Origin: an uncultured Oleiphilus sp.
GTDB lineage: Bacteria; Pseudomonadota; Gammaproteobacteria; Pseudomonadales; Oleiphilaceae
Direction: 5' to 3'
Assembly (NCBI GenBank): GCA_913020495.1
Contig: CAJWBJ010000008.1
Location: 1-61,336 of the forward strand
Length of the DNA stretch: 61,336 bases
Part shown: positions 36,235 to 45,378 of the stretch, in pieces
How the letters are laid out: every line of letters begins with the position of its first letter
How positions within the stretch are numbered: the stretch's first letter is position 1
Translations under genes and position numbers: made by a program
The notes under the pieces: model-generated
What the model was told of the DNA's origin: nothing
Database searches by the model: none
Seen by the model: only the letters and a program-made list of their open reading frames with translations

Positions 36235-36344
36235 TTTGTTACCACCTTATGTTTGTTTTCTTTCCTTGTATCTTAGTGAAATATGACGTAAATTTTGTAC
36301 CTATCTTTGCTTTAAAATAGCCTAATTAACAATATTGTTTGGAT

Positions 36345-36785
36345 ATGAATCAATTTGACGAAAGAATATTGCGTAAGCTGAAGTTTAATGGAAGATTGTC
36401 CAATGTCGAGCTTGCTGAGAGTATTGGACTTTCTCCTTCAGCGACATTACGTCGAGTACAAGATCTTGAGCGTAATGGTGTAATAAAGAGCTATCGCGCG
36501 GTACTCGATCCGAACAAGTTGGGGATTCACTTTGTCGCGTATGTCACGATCGGGCTATCGAACCATAGCAAAAAGTCGCAACTGGAGTTTGAAGAACATA
36601 TTAAGGTGGCTAATGAAGTCACAGAGTGTCATAACGTCACTGGGGAAAAAGAGTATTTACTTAGAGTTGAGACAACCGACTTAACAGCTTACAAGCGTTT
36701 TCATTCAGATGTTCTGGGAGAAATACCGCAAGTAAACTCAATTCAAACCTTGGTGGTAATGGAGTCCCCAAAAGATGAACGCTAA
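36345..36785 (+). CDS. Lrp/AsnC family regulator
   Basis: A 146-residue regulator: N-terminal winged helix (DERILRKLKFNGRLSNVELAE, then LSPSATLRRVQDLERNGVIKSYRAVLD) and a C-terminal RAM domain (VTGEKEYLLRVETTDLTAYKRF). It binds an amino acid and probably controls the divergent LysE exporter. I chose ATG at 36345; TTG two codons upstream (36339) is a possible start. Confidence 0.9.
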   Translation: MNQFDERILRKLKFNGRLSNVELAESIGLSPSATLRRVQDLERNGVIKSYRAVLDPNKLGIHFVAYVTIGLSNHSKKSQLEFEEHIKVANEVTECHNVTGEKEYLLRVETTDLTAYKRFHSDVLGEIPQVNSIQTLVVMESPKDER

Positions 36786-36830
36786 TACTGAAAGTGTTAA
36801 AAACTTTACTCATTGAATTTGGATCGATAA

Positions 36831-37220
36831 ATGCAGGCGAATACAACTCGAACTCCCACACCATCCCACTTAAAAATTATTTATATAATATATGCTTTGC
36901 ATATTTTCAGTGCGTTAAACGGGCTGCTTTCACCAGCACTTGTCATTACGGCATTTTTAACTGGCTGGCCTTCGATTATTGCATTATTAATGAGTTATAT
37001 CTGGCGGAAAGATGCTTCGGATACCTATTTGTACTCGCACTTTAATTGGCTAATTAACACGTTTTGGTCTGCTTTAGTTTGGCTTGCTGTTGCATGGTTG
37101 TTGATTATTACGGTGATCGGAATGGTTGTAGGTATTCCTTTAATGCTTGTTGTTGGTCTTTGGGTGCTCTACCGTTTAGGTAAGGGTTTCTTTGCTCTAA
37201 ATGACCGAAAACCTATTTGA
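36831..37220 (+). CDS. DUF4870-like small membrane protein
   Basis: A 129-residue protein with about four hydrophobic helices and the LIAL...SYIWRKDASDTYLYSHFNWLINTFW pattern typical of DUF4870 (Tic20-like) membrane proteins. Role unknown. It starts at ATG 36831, 45 bases after the Lrp gene stop. Confidence 0.72.
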   Translation: MQANTTRTPTPSHLKIIYIIYALHIFSALNGLLSPALVITAFLTGWPSIIALLMSYIWRKDASDTYLYSHFNWLINTFWSALVWLAVAWLLIITVIGMVVGIPLMLVVGLWVLYRLGKGFFALNDRKPI

Positions 37221-37364
37221 TATCTATGTCTGGAAAGATTCAGCGGGCCGCTAATATTACCTATTTCTGTAAGGCCAATATTAATTTGATTCAAGCTTCA
37301 GAGAAGGTTTTTTCTCCTTAAGGATATTTCCTTCTCAAGTTACCAAGCATTGATTTTTCGAGAC

Positions 37365-38675
37365 TCATTTTCCCCATATATGTTGATTGACCTTATTAGT
37401 CTCTTTATTAGGGTTCTTCTTTGTACTTTTGTTTTTACGATTGCTTGTTTCCTTTGTTGTGCCATGACTTTTAGGACTGCTGGGTTTGTTAGCTATTTTT
37501 TTATTTTTTGGTACATAGTTCAGAATCGAAACAGGAACGGTCTTTCTAACAGGAAAACCCTCAATTTCTTTTCGCGTAATAATATGGCCTAAACGGCTTT
37601 CGATGGCACAAAGGTTTTTAAAATCTCCCATGGCTACGAAAGAGATGGCTTCTCCCGTGGCGCCTGCTCGGCCTGTACGCCCAATGCGGTGTATATACTC
37701 TTCGGGTCTAAATGGCAGGTCATAATTAACAACACGTGTCAGTTCACCAATATCAATACCACGAGCGGCAACCCCTGTGGCGACTAGAAATTTAATCTCC
37801 CCTGACTTAAAGTCACTCAATATTTTTGCGCGCATCGCTTGGCTTCTATCACCATGTATTGATTCGGCTTTAATGCCGCGCTTTTCAAGCTGGCTGACGA
37901 GTTTGGCTGCGCCGTGTTTCTTCTCGATAAAAATCAGAGCCTGATCCCATTGTTGTTCTTTAATTAAGTGGCTGAGCAGTGCCGACTTGGTATCTTTGTC
38001 TACGGTGATCAACCATTGCTCAATGCTAGGAGCTGCCGTAGCTTTAGGGGAAATTGTTATTTCAAGAGCATCATTATTTACAGTCTTCGCTAAAAAACGC
38101 ACATCCTTTGTCAGGGTGGCAGAAAATAACAAACTCTGACGATCTTCTGGCAGGCGATCAATGATCTTATTGATATCATCAATAAAGCCCATGTTGAGCA
38201 TTCTATCGGCTTCATCCATGACGATAATTTCTAGTTCATCAAAGTGCAGTGCACGCTGATAAATCATTTCCAAGAGCCTTCCTGGTGTGGCGACTAGAAT
38301 ATCTACGCCTTCAATGAGGCGCTGTTTTTGCGGGTCCGCATCTACGCCACCATACATCGCCATTGACGTCAGGTTTAAATATTGACCGTATTGGGCCACA
38401 TTTGTTTCAATTTGTTCAGCTAGCTCTCGGGTAGGTGAAATAATAAGTGCTCTTATTCGCTTGGCCCTGCGTGTATGTTCAGTATCTAGTTTCTCTAGTA
38501 TAGGCAATACAAAACTGGCTGTTTTACCTGTGCCTGTCTGTGATGCTGCGACGAGATCTTTACCTGATAAAATTGCAGGTATCGCTTTTTTCTGAATAGG
38601 GGTGGGCGTTTTATAGCCGATATCTGCTATAGCTTTTAAGATAGGATCACTTAGTCCAAGTTTTGAAAATGACAT
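37365..38675 (-). CDS. rhlE: DEAD-box RNA helicase, RhlE type
   Basis: A 436-residue ATP-dependent RNA helicase. Q motif GYKTPTPIQ, ASQTGTGKT, PTRELAEQ, DEAD followed by RMLNMGFIDDI, SAT and HRIGRTGRAG are all visible. The basic Lys/Asn-rich tail (about 400-436) and the overall layout match RhlE, which assists ribosome maturation and RNA decay. With RhlB and the cold-shock protein it makes an RNA-remodelling set. Confidence 0.88.
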   Translation of the reverse strand: MSFSKLGLSDPILKAIADIGYKTPTPIQKKAIPAILSGKDLVAASQTGTGKTASFVLPILEKLDTEHTRRAKRIRALIISPTRELAEQIETNVAQYGQYLNLTSMAMYGGVDADPQKQRLIEGVDILVATPGRLLEMIYQRALHFDELEIIVMDEADRMLNMGFIDDINKIIDRLPEDRQSLLFSATLTKDVRFLAKTVNNDALEITISPKATAAPSIEQWLITVDKDTKSALLSHLIKEQQWDQALIFIEKKHGAAKLVSQLEKRGIKAESIHGDRSQAMRAKILSDFKSGEIKFLVATGVAARGIDIGELTRVVNYDLPFRPEEYIHRIGRTGRAGATGEAISFVAMGDFKNLCAIESRLGHIITRKEIEGFPVRKTVPVSILNYVPKNKKIANKPSSPKSHGTTKETSNRKNKSTKKNPNKETNKVNQHIWGK

Positions 38676-38935
38676 ATAAAACCTCGGTTTATGATTATTA
38701 GCGCCGATGCTGGCTGCTATTGCAGGTTATGTAGGTATAGTTAATAACAGAGCGAGAGAAGGAAAGATGACGCGAGTATAACAGCATACTTTTGTAAATC
38801 TACTTGCTCAATAAAATCGTCGCCTAGAATATCAAGCTGAATTTTCAGGTTTTGAATAGTGGTGCAGGTTTCAACGACTGGGGTATGACGGGTGCCCAGC
38901 TTTATGTTAGTTAGTAATTATAATCCTGTATTACT

Positions 38936-39319
38936 TTAGAGTGCAGAAAGTTCATCTTGAAGGTCGCTCTGTAGTTCTGATGGTTCGGTGATCCACACGT
39001 CAGCGTCTAGTCCAGGAAATACGCCTATCTCAAGGCCATCTTTTTTCAGACCTGGAATCCATTTTTTAAACAGCTCAGGTAGGGAAATGCTTTTTGGGAA
39101 AAGTTCCTTAGTGCCTTTATTGTATTCAATAGCGAAATCTTGTTCTGGCCAAACTGGTAAATATTCAAACTTCTCTTCTTCAGCATATATTTTTAAAAAT
39201 TGACTGTTTTCATTAACCAGTATCCAAACTTCTTTCTCTTCACCAACTTTACTTAAAAAGTAATCATACCTTTCTTCACAACTAAAATTTAGTATGCTTT
39301 CTAGCGTATCTGGGTTCAT
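38936..39319 (-). CDS. DUF2750 family protein
   Basis: A 127-residue protein with the DUF2750 pattern: ERYDYFLSKVGEEKEVWILVNE, LPVWPEQDFAIEY, and the WIPGLKKDGLEIGVFP block. Function unknown. It is a single gene between rhlE and the cold-shock gene. Confidence 0.72.
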   Translation of the reverse strand: MNPDTLESILNFSCEERYDYFLSKVGEEKEVWILVNENSQFLKIYAEEEKFEYLPVWPEQDFAIEYNKGTKELFPKSISLPELFKKWIPGLKKDGLEIGVFPGLDADVWITEPSELQSDLQDELSAL

Positions 39320-39456
39320 GTTTTGTCTCTATCGTAAAGTGGTAAGCAAGCTGTATTCAGTTTGAGGTGTAACGTTTATTGATTCAATGATGAGGATTGG
39401 GTGTGTATAACACTAGGCAGTTTCATTGTAGTCATATTAATCGCTGTTTTTAAACG

Positions 39457-39489
39457 AAAAAAGGGCATGCCGATAAGGCATACCCTTTT
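39457..39489 (-). terminator. Rho-independent terminator of the cold-shock gene
   Basis: Read on the minus strand, AAAAGGGTATGCC pairs with GGCATGCCCTTTT around a short loop and ends in a T-run (plus A-run at 39457-39462). It lies 27 bases after the cold-shock protein stop. Confidence 0.85.
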
Positions 39490-39516
39490 AAATCTAACCG
39501 CTACAGCTTAACTGTA

Positions 39517-39726
39517 TTATACAGCTACGATGTTCTCAGCTTGAGGGCCTTTTTGGCCTTGAGTTACAGTGAACTCAACTTTTTGACCTTCAGCTAAAGT
39601 TTTGAAACCGTCGCCAGAAATTGCGCTAAAGTGAGCAAATACGTCTGGACCAGACTCCTGCTCGATAAATCCAAAACCTTTAGAATCATTGAAAAACTTA
39701 ACAGTACCTTTTACAGTATTAGACAT
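39517..39726 (-). CDS. Cold-shock protein (CspA family)
   Basis: A 69-residue single-strand nucleic acid binding protein with RNP1 KGFGFIE and RNP2 VFAHFSAI. It starts at the ATG of [12 protein letters not shown] at 39726, since an upstream in-frame ATG adds 13 residues not seen in the family, and an AGGA site precedes it. Like other Csp proteins it melts RNA structure during cold shock or other stress. Confidence 0.95.
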   Translation of the reverse strand: MSNTVKGTVKFFNDSKGFGFIEQESGPDVFAHFSAISGDGFKTLAEGQKVEFTVTQGQKGPQAENIVAV

Positions 39727-40211
39727 AATAATATCCTGAAATTTAAAAAATAAATATGCCTTCAAGAGGCACGAATAGCATAAAAAACAGACTAGAACTT
39801 TGATACTTCAGGACGAGGAATTACGAATAACACGGCGAACATAAAAATATATACAAAGACTTTCTTTTCAGCTGGGTGGTAATTTAAAAGAATGCGTGAG
39901 TGAAGTCAAACCGTTTTACAACTGTTTACATTCGGGGGAGCTTCGGATGCCTAAGATAAATTTAAAGGGTCCTCAGTGAAATCAGCGATTTTTCTGGTTA
40001 TAGTCTCGATAGATTTTTTGCGTCGTGCTATTAATTTTTTCAGCGAGCGCGAATATGGTGAGGCTTGAATGGGTCATTATCTTGGGGTATTAATTTTAAA
40101 GTTAAGTGATTTATCTGTAGATGGTGTGTGGATATACTACCTATTCTCTCTGAGCGCTTAAATGATCTTAATAGTGTACAATGGACGATCACTTATTAAG
40201 AAATGACTACC
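39727..40211. other. 485-base gap between the cold-shock gene and a small + strand gene
   Basis: No further gene is seen. It should hold the cold-shock gene promoter and 5' leader on the minus strand and the promoter of the small gene on the plus strand. TACAAT at 40177-40182 could be a -10 box for the latter. I found no clear leader element. Confidence 0.5.
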
Positions 40212-40415
40212 ATGGCTACAAAACTTAGAGCTCCAGCAAAAAAGAAACAACCAGCAGCAACAGAAACTTCTAGTTCTATCGATGATCAGGTTAAGTCCTT
40301 CCTTGAAGGTGGCGGCACTATCGAACAGGTTAAGTCTGGTGTTAGCGGACAGGAAAGTATGATTGGCCGAAAACAAATTAATCTCAATAGTAATAGTAAG
40401 CCTAGTAGCGACTAG
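40212..40415 (+). CDS. Small hypothetical protein with an FLxGGG-type motif
   Basis: A 67-residue, charged protein starting at ATG 40212 (ATG 40203 is also possible). The N-terminus is Lys/Ala-rich and the core is VKSFLEGGGTIEQVKSGVSG. A similar FLxxGGxxxxx core occurs in small RNA polymerase-associated SutA of pseudomonads, but the rest does not match and I do not claim that identity. Its charge pattern suggests a nucleic-acid or RNA polymerase partner. Confidence 0.5.
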   Translation: MATKLRAPAKKKQPAATETSSSIDDQVKSFLEGGGTIEQVKSGVSGQESMIGRKQINLNSNSKPSSD

Positions 40416-41011
40416 AAATATTTAAATGACTTGGTTTGCAAGGTTCTATAGGTCAGAGTGTGCATAACAACTGGGTGTCGTTATGCTTATTAACTTGAAA
40501 TTAAACACTCTAATCTGTGAGCTAAAAATAATCTATCTTTTCACATCTCGGGCTCAAGCTAGCTTGTTTCAGTGATTATGTCGTATTCCCTTACAGTATA
40601 TTGGCGAAGAAAAAAACAATCTTATTTTTTGTCATTAGTATCAATCGCCTGAAACCTAGCTTCATTTTATTAAAGAAATAATAAAGCTTTTGAAGTCGAA
40701 TAATGGGTGTAAGCGTAAAGTTAAACACGGCTATGCCTTTGACAAAGACTCCCCTATTAGTAATGCATCCTTTTTTGTCTTGTGTTTAGTTTATAGTCAG
40801 TGGGGCTGGAAATAGCTCTAATTAGACTTATCCGGTGTACCCGTTTACAAGTTCTATTAGACTGTGGCGCATCAATACAGCAGAGTGATGTGGGTTTGTC
40901 GAAACCGTGAACATCTGGTCACTTCAGGGTTAACCATTAGAGACTTGGTTTGGCTCGTTACAGACTTTATTATATAGTCATTTGAAAATAACTCCTGAGA
41001 ATTAAATTAAG
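40416..41011. other. 596-base gap without a recognised gene
   Basis: No gene or clear terminator is found. A short stem GGTTT-GTCG-AAACC at 40893-40906, partly enclosed by GATGT/ACATC (40887-40891, 40911-40915), is the only local structure I can see. An unannotated RNA in this gap cannot be excluded. Confidence 0.4.
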
Positions 41012-41338
41012 ATGGCAAAGTATTCTAAACGTCACCCTGAAGCGACTGAGAAAAATCAGGAAGAGGCAATTAAAATTGCACGCGGAATCCAAAAGCAAGG
41101 GCAGACTAAAGAGCAAACCAAATTGATTGCTCAAGGTATTCAAAAGGGGATTGAACAATATAAGAAGCAGCATAAATCCAAAGCCAGAGATTTGAACAAG
41201 CAACTTAAATCTCTGGAAAGGTCTAAAGAAAATGCGGTTGATCCGGAGACTATAGAAACTATTTTAGTAAAACAACACTGGTTACCTTGGGTGTTATTAG
41301 CCATTTCATGGCTTATATTCGGGTTTGTTCAAATATAA
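41012..41338 (+). CDS. DUF2956 family protein
   Basis: A 108-residue protein with the family block EAIKIARGIQKQGQTKEQT followed by KLIAQGIQKGIEQYKKQ, typical of DUF2956, then a charged stretch and a C-terminal membrane helix (about 91-106). Role unknown; tail-anchored topology is likely, with the basic domain in the cytoplasm. Confidence 0.78.
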   Translation: MAKYSKRHPEATEKNQEEAIKIARGIQKQGQTKEQTKLIAQGIQKGIEQYKKQHKSKARDLNKQLKSLERSKENAVDPETIETILVKQHWLPWVLLAISWLIFGFVQI

Positions 41339-41420
41339 ACTTTATTTTAAATAATCATATTTGGCCTCTTGTAATTAGTTTGGCAGAATAGCACTCCTTT
41401 GATTTTCTTGAGAGAAATTA

Positions 41421-42383
41421 ATGATGTTTTGCAGTAATGAAGACCAGATGTTTGGTTGTCATCAATCGAATATATCTTTAGTAATTTTCTTTATATGTTC
41501 CATTTTTTTAAGTCTGTCAGTATCGGCAGATTCAAGCTATCAGTTTTCTCTTAGTGCTTATGGTGCAGATGTAGAGTATGACTGGAGCGGTGAAGGCGAG
41601 GCTTATGGTTTGAGTGCTGCAGCTTATATTGAACCAATAAAACTAGACGGATTCGTACCTTACACCCTCGCGCCATATTATTCTCGTACATCAGGTTTGT
41701 TTTTAGGTACCTCAAAATCACGTGTTACAGACCTTAATGTGATTGCCGGTGGGCGAATTTTGAAAAAGTTTGATGGCCATACGTCAAATATAGGTTTGCG
41801 ACTTGCGAAAGAAGATCTACCCCTTTGGCTTGAATTTGGTTATACACGAGTGGGTACGTCAACGGTTGAATTTACCAGTGGAAAAGGGGGGGCAGATAGG
41901 AGGTATATTAAAAACATGGCTGTAGGATGGTTTATCAATAAGAACCTTAGTTTATATGGCTTTAAAGAAGATGATTTGGTTGATAGCTCGGGTTTGGGCT
42001 TGCTCTATTTATACAATACAAAGCACTTTGGGTTTGTTGAAGTGGGTTTTCAGTATACGGAGATCGACTCTGAACATGTTGACCTTGAAGTCGTGAATGG
42101 CACCATCAGAAATGCAAATGTTATCTCTGAAAAAGAGGAGATTAAAGCATTCAGTTTGACGTACTACCCAACAGTGAAGGCTGAAATTGGTGTGCGCTAC
42201 GAACTATTGGATTACAACTATGATGCCCATGGTAATTACTTGACTATCAATGCAGGATATTTTATTTCTTCAAAGCTACGTCTTGGCATAAGTTATTTTG
42301 ATGTATCTCAAGACAAGCGTGCTATTCGTGTTGGACGTAATGAATACAGTAACTTGAGTGGTAGTGTTTCATATAAGTTTTAG
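41421..42383 (+). CDS. Putative outer-membrane beta-barrel protein
   Basis: A 320-residue protein with a signal sequence (hydrophobic SLVIFFICSIFLSLSVSADS near 19-38) and a beta-strand-rich mature part that ends in YKF, typical of outer-membrane barrels. The N-terminus before the signal is long, so the true start could be the Met at 41448 (residue 10). No family recognised beyond porin-like. It is convergent with mmsB. Confidence 0.65.
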   Translation: MMFCSNEDQMFGCHQSNISLVIFFICSIFLSLSVSADSSYQFSLSAYGADVEYDWSGEGEAYGLSAAAYIEPIKLDGFVPYTLAPYYSRTSGLFLGTSKSRVTDLNVIAGGRILKKFDGHTSNIGLRLAKEDLPLWLEFGYTRVGTSTVEFTSGKGGADRRYIKNMAVGWFINKNLSLYGFKEDDLVDSSGLGLLYLYNTKHFGFVEVGFQYTEIDSEHVDLEVVNGTIRNANVISEKEEIKAFSLTYYPTVKAEIGVRYELLDYNYDAHGNYLTINAGYFISSKLRLGISYFDVSQDKRAIRVGRNEYSNLSGSVSYKF

Positions 42384-42388
42384 TTTAA

Positions 42389-42460
42389 GACGCCGTAATA
42401 ACTGTGTTCTACAATCATTTCGGCGTGAATTAAACCCAGAGGCTATGCTTTTTTAGCCTA
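42389..42460. terminator. Possible stem-loop between convergent genes
   Basis: AGGCTA (42440-42445) pairs with TAGCCT (42454-42459), and a longer broken stem around CGCCG/CGGCG lies at about 42391-42425. T-runs are weak. It could terminate one or both genes. Confidence 0.35.
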
Positions 42461-42463
42461 GCT

Positions 42464-43354
42464 TTATAACAACTCTATAATGCTAGAGAAATCTTTTTTA
42501 CCATCACCCTGATTTTGTTTTTGTTGATACATTTCCAAGGCAAGTTTTCCTAGTGGCGTACTACTGTTTGTTGTTGTGGCATTATCCAGTGCAAGGCCGA
42601 GGTCCTTGGCCATTAAGTCAACCATGAAGCCCGGTTGGTATTCATTGGATGCAGGGCTGTTTTCCATAACTCCCGGGAAGGGGTTATATTTTTCTAAAGT
42701 CCAATTACTGCCAGAACTTGCAAGCATAATGTCGGACAGTATTTTGGGGTCCAGACCATTTTTAGTGCCGAGCTTTAATGCTTCCGAACTACCAATCATG
42801 TGAATGGCTAATAACATGTTATTGCACATTTTTGCTACTTGCCCTGAGCCGTTGTCACCTGCATGGAAAATATTGAGGCCCATGTCTGCTAACACGATTC
42901 GCGCGCGTTCGAATGATTGTGTTGAACCGCCACACATGAATGTCAGGTTACCAGATTTCGCTGCGGCAACCCCTCCGGAAACGGGCGCATCAACCATGTC
43001 TAAATCTAATTTCTCACAAGCTTCGTGAATGCTTTGAGCCGTTTCGGCGTCAATGGTGGATGAATCAATGATGAGTGGTTTATTGCTTAAGCTATTCAGT
43101 AATCCACCTTCGCCTTCTTTATTTCCCAGATACAAGCCTGAAACATGTTTCCCTGCGGGCAGCATAGAGATAATTACGTCAGCATTTTGGCAAGCATCTT
43201 GAGCGGATTGACTGGCATAAGCCCCTTCATTTGCCAATTTTTGAAGCGCTTCGGGTACTAAGTCAAATACGCGTACTGTATGGCCAGCTTTGAGTAGGTT
43301 TGAGGCCATAGGGGCGCCCATGTTACCGAGCCCAATAAATGCAATTGTTGTCAT
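42464..43354 (-). CDS. mmsB: 3-hydroxyisobutyrate dehydrogenase
   Basis: MmsB oxidises 3-hydroxyisobutyrate to methylmalonate semialdehyde in valine breakdown. The 296-residue protein has the NAD loop IGLGNMGAPMASNL, the family block DAPVSGGVAAAKSGNL, and the catalytic Lys segment in GSGQVAKMCNN. I start at the ATG of MTTIAFIGLG (43354); an upstream in-frame ATG would add 47 residues unlike the family and overlapping the neighbour. It is last in the valine cluster. Confidence 0.95.
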   Translation of the reverse strand: MTTIAFIGLGNMGAPMASNLLKAGHTVRVFDLVPEALQKLANEGAYASQSAQDACQNADVIISMLPAGKHVSGLYLGNKEGEGGLLNSLSNKPLIIDSSTIDAETAQSIHEACEKLDLDMVDAPVSGGVAAAKSGNLTFMCGGSTQSFERARIVLADMGLNIFHAGDNGSGQVAKMCNNMLLAIHMIGSSEALKLGTKNGLDPKILSDIMLASSGSNWTLEKYNPFPGVMENSPASNEYQPGFMVDLMAKDLGLALDNATTTNSSTPLGKLALEMYQQKQNQGDGKKDFSSIIELL

Positions 43355-43364
43355 GATCGTTGTC

Positions 43365-44504
43365 CTATTGTTGTTTTGTTCGACCCAGTTCAAGTGGGTT
43401 CTTTTTCCATGGAGCTGAAAAGAATTGCTCAAGAGAAGAGCAAGGGATTTCACTGAAATGTTTAAACGTCCAATTGGGTGATTTGTCTTTATCAATCAGT
43501 AATGCGCGAACACCTTCAGCAAACTCTGGGTAACGAATAATGTTAGTAGCGAGTTGAAATTCAGATAGAAAAACAGTTTCTAAATTTGAATGACGGTGGC
43601 GCCTTAATTGTTCATAAATCAAAACGGATGATAATGGCGAACCATGCTTGATCGCTGATTGAGCTTTATTGAACCAGCGGTCTTCTTCATTGTATTGACT
43701 GATTTCAAATAAAACTTCTGCTAGAGATTGATGTAAACAAATTGACTCTAAAAGTGCATGGTGTGTTTGAATTTCAGAGGTCATTAATTGTTTTAATGAT
43801 TTTTCTTTAATGGATATTGCGTCAATTTGTTCATCAACAAGTGTATGGTTATCTGAGGGCAGCCAATCTACCTTTTGAAGGTTTTGTAATAGTTCAGAAT
43901 GTGCCGACCATGGAATAACATAGTCAGCTAATTTTGTATAAAGTGCATCACGGGCATTAATACTGGCGCCTGTTAAAGCAAAGAATACGCCGAGGTTATA
44001 AGGCATTTGGTTTAAAAAATAAGTGCCGCCAACATCAGGGAACAAACCAATCGAAATTTCCGGCATGGCAATACGGGTTGATTCCGTTGCTATGCGATGA
44101 CTTGCGCCAGCCATAAGACCTAAGCCGCCACCCATTACAATACCATTTCCAAGGCAAATGACAGGTTTTGAGTAAGTGTGGAGCTGGTAATTTAATTGGT
44201 ATTCTTGTTGGAAAAAGGCTTCGCCTTGTATGCACGGGCCACCAGGGGTTGATACGGCTGACTTATATAACTCCTGAACATCACCGCCTGCACAGAATGC
44301 TTTATCGCCACTACCCATTAATATAATGATGGCAATATCCTGATCATCTTCCCACTGAGAAAGTTGAGATGACATGCCTTTCACCATCGATAAGGTTAAG
44401 CTATTTAAGGTCTTCTCAGAATTAAGCTTGATTACCCCAATTTTACCAGTACTGGCTTCTAGCTCGCTGACAATTAAGGTTTCTGTATTGGTGTCTTGGC
44501 TCAT
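43365..44504 (-). CDS. 3-hydroxyisobutyryl-CoA hydrolase (enoyl-CoA hydratase family)
   Basis: A 379-residue crotonase-fold protein with the long form of HIBYL-CoA hydrolases. Visible are AFCAGGDVQELY, GNGIVMGGGLGLMAGASHRIAT, and MPEISIGLFPDVGGTYFLN, in which the Glu and Asp are typical of the hydrolase. It releases CoA from 3-hydroxyisobutyryl-CoA. It lies 10 bases upstream of mmsB. Confidence 0.92.
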   Translation of the reverse strand: MSQDTNTETLIVSELEASTGKIGVIKLNSEKTLNSLTLSMVKGMSSQLSQWEDDQDIAIIILMGSGDKAFCAGGDVQELYKSAVSTPGGPCIQGEAFFQQEYQLNYQLHTYSKPVICLGNGIVMGGGLGLMAGASHRIATESTRIAMPEISIGLFPDVGGTYFLNQMPYNLGVFFALTGASINARDALYTKLADYVIPWSAHSELLQNLQKVDWLPSDNHTLVDEQIDAISIKEKSLKQLMTSEIQTHHALLESICLHQSLAEVLFEISQYNEEDRWFNKAQSAIKHGSPLSSVLIYEQLRRHRHSNLETVFLSEFQLATNIIRYPEFAEGVRALLIDKDKSPNWTFKHFSEIPCSSLEQFFSAPWKKNPLELGRTKQQ

Positions 44505-44554
44505 ATTTGACCTTTCTCGTGTGATATAAAGACGTTGATTCTGTAGCGATTAGC

Positions 44555-45349
44555 TTAGTGTAACCATTCAGGCTTTCGTTTTTCTAAAAATGAATTAGTG
44601 CCTTCGAGTTGGTTTTTTTCACCAATTAAACCAACAAACTCACTTCGCTCTGCTTCGAGGCCTGTTTGAATGGCAGATTCTCGGGCCTTGTTTAATAGTC
44701 GTTTACAAGCTCGAACGGCATCAGGGCTTTGACGGTTAATTTTCTCAGCAAGCGCTAAAGCGTGCTCAAGTGCTTGGCCTGTTTCAACCTGTTCAATCGC
44801 TAAGCCTGTTTGTACGGCTGTTTCTGCATTCATTCGTTCGCCTAATAAAATCATTTTGCAGGTCCAGGCTTCACCCACTATCCAAGGTAGACGTTGCGTT
44901 CCTCCAGCGCAGGGAAGTAGGCCAACACTTGCTTCAGGTAGGGCTACTTGTGCTTGTTGTTCAATGATTCGCATATCACAAGATAATGCACACTCCAATC
45001 CACCGCCCATGGCATACCCATTGATGGCTGCAATGGAGATGCCATTGAAATTAGCCAGAGCTTCGAATGCTTCGCCAAAATATTTGGCTACATCGGCTGC
45101 TTTTGTTTTGTCGCCATCAGCAAACTGGTTTAGGTCTGCTCCGGCAGAGAAGAATTTTTGCCCTTGGCCATGTATGACGATGGCAGTAATTTCAGGTGTT
45201 TTGTTAAGCTGATCAATTACTTTCCGAAAGCCCGTTAAACTTTCCATATCCCAAGTATTAGCTGGTGGGTTGTTGATGGTAATTTGGGCTGTATGATTCA
45301 ATATTTGAACTTGAATTTTATCCGTTGTAGAAAGTACTGTATTGGTCAT
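44555..45349 (-). CDS. Enoyl-CoA hydratase, probably methacrylyl-CoA hydratase
   Basis: A 264-residue crotonase-fold protein with GQKFFSAGADLNQF, AINGYAMGGGLECALSCDMRI, and LPEASVGLLPCAGGTQRLPW. In this cluster it should hydrate methacrylyl-CoA. It is 50 bases upstream of the hydrolase gene and 29 bases downstream of the acyl-CoA dehydrogenase gene. Confidence 0.9.
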   Translation of the reverse strand: MTNTVLSTTDKIQVQILNHTAQITINNPPANTWDMESLTGFRKVIDQLNKTPEITAIVIHGQGQKFFSAGADLNQFADGDKTKAADVAKYFGEAFEALANFNGISIAAINGYAMGGGLECALSCDMRIIEQQAQVALPEASVGLLPCAGGTQRLPWIVGEAWTCKMILLGERMNAETAVQTGLAIEQVETGQALEHALALAEKINRQSPDAVRACKRLLNKARESAIQTGLEAERSEFVGLIGEKNQLEGTNSFLEKRKPEWLH

Positions 45350-45378
45350 TTGGGTTACCTTGTGAGTAAAAAACTGTA

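Noticed and set aside
40158-40376. 72-codon minus-strand frame over the small 67-residue gene
   Set aside because: Phe/Cys-rich antisense product without a ribosome site; the plus-strand frame has a more protein-like composition.
40887-40923. Small nested stems in the 596-base gap
   Set aside because: Stems of five pairs without a T-run or a covarying partner are expected by chance.
43355-43495. Upstream extension of mmsB
   Set aside because: The added 47 residues lie inside the neighbouring hydrolase gene and are unlike the 3-hydroxyisobutyrate dehydrogenase family.
44856-45212. 118-codon frame on the plus strand inside the hydratase gene
   Set aside because: Antisense shadow of a well-conserved crotonase-fold gene, with no family marks.
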